Below are positions 6,264-7,247 of a stretch of 7,247 nucleotides of DNA, piece after piece. A program made the translations under genes and the position numbers. The stretch comes from Novosphingobium sp. GTDB taxonomy: Bacteria; Pseudomonadota; Alphaproteobacteria; Sphingomonadales; Sphingomonadaceae. The notes below the pieces were generated by a model. It saw nothing but the letters and a program-made list of their open reading frames with translations. It did no database searches and was not told where the DNA came from. How positions within the stretch are numbered: the first letter of the stretch is position 1; each line of letters begins with the position of its first letter. Location of the stretch: the NCBI GenBank assembly GCA_030830245.1, contig JAURNJ010000223.1, forward strand, positions 1 to 7,247, in the 5' to 3' direction.

Positions 6264-7247
6264 TTATGCCTTCGCATGTGCAGCACGAGCGATCTCGGCC
6301 ATGCCCTGCGCCAGCAGCAATTCGGCCCCTGCACTGTTGGAAAGCAGAGCATGGTGCAGCCCTGCCAGCCGATCGACGAGTCGCTCAAGCCGTTTGCCCC
6401 GCCAGCGCGACAGCTGGATCTTGATTGCATCGGCATCCTTGAAGAACACGCGCCTGGCATTTTTTTCCGCCTCGACCAGCCCTGCAACGTCTCCACGTGG
6501 CCCAAGCTTGGCCGCGAGGGCTGCGAGCTGGGCAGCGCGGCGTTCCATCGCCAGCAAGACCGCGACAGGATTGATGCCAAGTTCGCGAAAGCGCGCAAGC
6601 TCGCTCGCAAGCCGCCGCGTATCTCCGCCCAGCACCGTATCGACGAGCGCGCCGAAGCTGTCATCCTCCGAGGCCACGCCAAGGGCGTCGATTGCTTCGC
6701 GCCGAAGTTCCTGCGGCCTGCGCGGATCGGCATCGAGATAAAGCGCCAGCTTTTCCACTTCGGAACGCGCCAGCCGGATGTCGAGGCCCGCGGCGCTGGC
6801 GATCCTCTGCGCCATGGCCGTATCCATGCGCAGCCCCATTTCGTCACCCAACGAACGCACCTGCTGGCCTATCGCGGCAAGGTCAGGCGGGTAGAACATC
6901 CCGACCATGGCATCGCGCCGCGCGGCGATCAGCTTGGCGCTGCGCGACTTGTCGGTTGCACCGCTGGCAACAATCAGCACCGGGCAGGGCTCGACATCGG
7001 ATGAAATCAGCACTTCGAGCGCATCGTGCGCTTCCTCGCCGCTGGCGCGCACGACAATGTGGCGGGCATCGCCGAACAGCGAATTCGAGCGCGCCTCGTC
7101 ACCCAGGCGAACCGGATCGCGCTTCAGGTCGGCCCCGGAAAGCTCGATACGCTCTCCGGGATCGGGCAGCAGCGAGACGATGGTGTCCAGCGCGGCCCAG
7201 GCCCCTGCCTCGTCAGGCCCGCAGAAGAAGAAAATGCGCGCCGTGCG
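6264..7247 (-). CDS. holA: DNA polymerase III subunit delta, N-terminus off window
   Basis: Delta is the clamp-loader subunit that opens the beta sliding clamp at primer sites. The window holds 327 codons to the TAA at 6264-6266, and the frame stays open to the right edge. The GTG at 7050-7052 is internal: family-typical sequence continues above it (RIFFFCGPDEAG, then RIELSGADLKRDP). About 10-25 N-terminal residues are missing. The SNSLFGDARHIVV strand (window residues 54-66) matches the beta-contact element of E. coli delta (MSLFASRQTLLL), with the key Leu-Phe pair at 57-58. The middle part has the conserved GLDIRLARSEVEKLALYL, and the C-terminal helical collar domain ends in LLAQGMAEIARAAHAKA. 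In known sphingomonad genomes holA often follows leuS and an lptE-type lipoprotein gene, which would lie to the right. No terminator with a U-run follows; the nearest structure is the inverted repeat at 6190-6223. Confidence 0.93.
   Translation of the reverse strand, partial: RTARIFFFCGPDEAGAWAALDTIVSLLPDPGERIELSGADLKRDPVRLGDEARSNSLFGDARHIVVRASGEEAHDALEVLISSDVEPCPVLIVASGATDKSRSAKLIAARRDAMVGMFYPPDLAAIGQQVRSLGDEMGLRMDTAMAQRIASAAGLDIRLARSEVEKLALYLDADPRRPQELRREAIDALGVASEDDSFGALVDTVLGGDTRRLASELARFRELGINPVAVLLAMERRAAQLAALAAKLGPRGDVAGLVEAEKNARRVFFKDADAIKIQLSRWRGKRLERLVDRLAGLHHALLSNSAGAELLLAQGMAEIARAAHAKA

Noticed and set aside
6150..7004. A 284-codon open frame on the plus strand opposite holA.
   Set aside because: The opposite strand carries clear Pol III delta signatures throughout. 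The plus frame has no family features and spans the intergenic inverted repeat.
7050..7052. GTG as the start of the delta subunit.
   Set aside because: Translation upstream continues with delta-like sequence, including the GPDE and SLF elements, to the window edge.
1..7247. A new defence, mobile or multi-gene system.
   Set aside because: All six genes belong to known families with ordinary architectures. There are no integrases, transposases, toxin-antitoxin pairs, phage-like genes or repeat arrays in the window.

Overview
The window looks like an ordinary chromosomal stretch of an alphaproteobacterium, most likely a sphingomonad (Sphingomonadales, in the Novosphingobium/Erythrobacter/Sphingopyxis range). 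The grounds are high GC with strong third-position bias, the character of the FtsK, YggS and Pol III delta proteins, and apparently leaderless starts with a TATAGC-type -10 box. The genus is inference. I see no mobile elements, tRNA or rRNA genes, CRISPR arrays or clear signs of recent transfer.

Layout, left to right. (1) 1-1042, plus strand: a family III (CaiB/BaiF) CoA-transferase whose first 50-60 residues lie off the left edge. (2) 1054-3408, minus: ftsK, the septal DNA translocase, converging on the CoA-transferase with an 11-bp gap. A good sigma70-like promoter and an imperfect dyad lie just upstream. (3) 3494-4027, minus: a small, diverged ThiE/TenI-like TIM-barrel protein that has lost several thiamine-phosphate-synthase active-site residues. 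(4) 4050-4712, plus: yggS, the PLP-binding homeostasis protein, divergent from the ThiE-like gene across 22 bp built around a palindromic GCTATAGC. (5) 4709-6109, minus: a polyprenyl-phosphate sugar-phosphate transferase (WcaJ/GumD/WbaP type) whose stop codon overlaps that of yggS. (6) 6110-6263: a 154-bp leader/intergenic region with two inverted repeats. (7) 6264-7247, minus: holA, DNA polymerase III delta, with its N-terminus off the right edge.

The genes are mostly housekeeping: chromosome segregation (ftsK), replication (holA), vitamin B6 homeostasis (yggS), plus the first step of surface polysaccharide assembly and an acyl-CoA metabolic enzyme. No single pathway joins them. The minus-strand genes run in one direction (holA, glycosyl transferase, then ThiE-like gene, ftsK), broken by yggS. 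I found no convincing new multi-gene system. The best leads are the shared leaderless promoter at 4028-4049, the degenerate ThiE-like protein, and the structured region upstream of the sugar-phosphate transferase.
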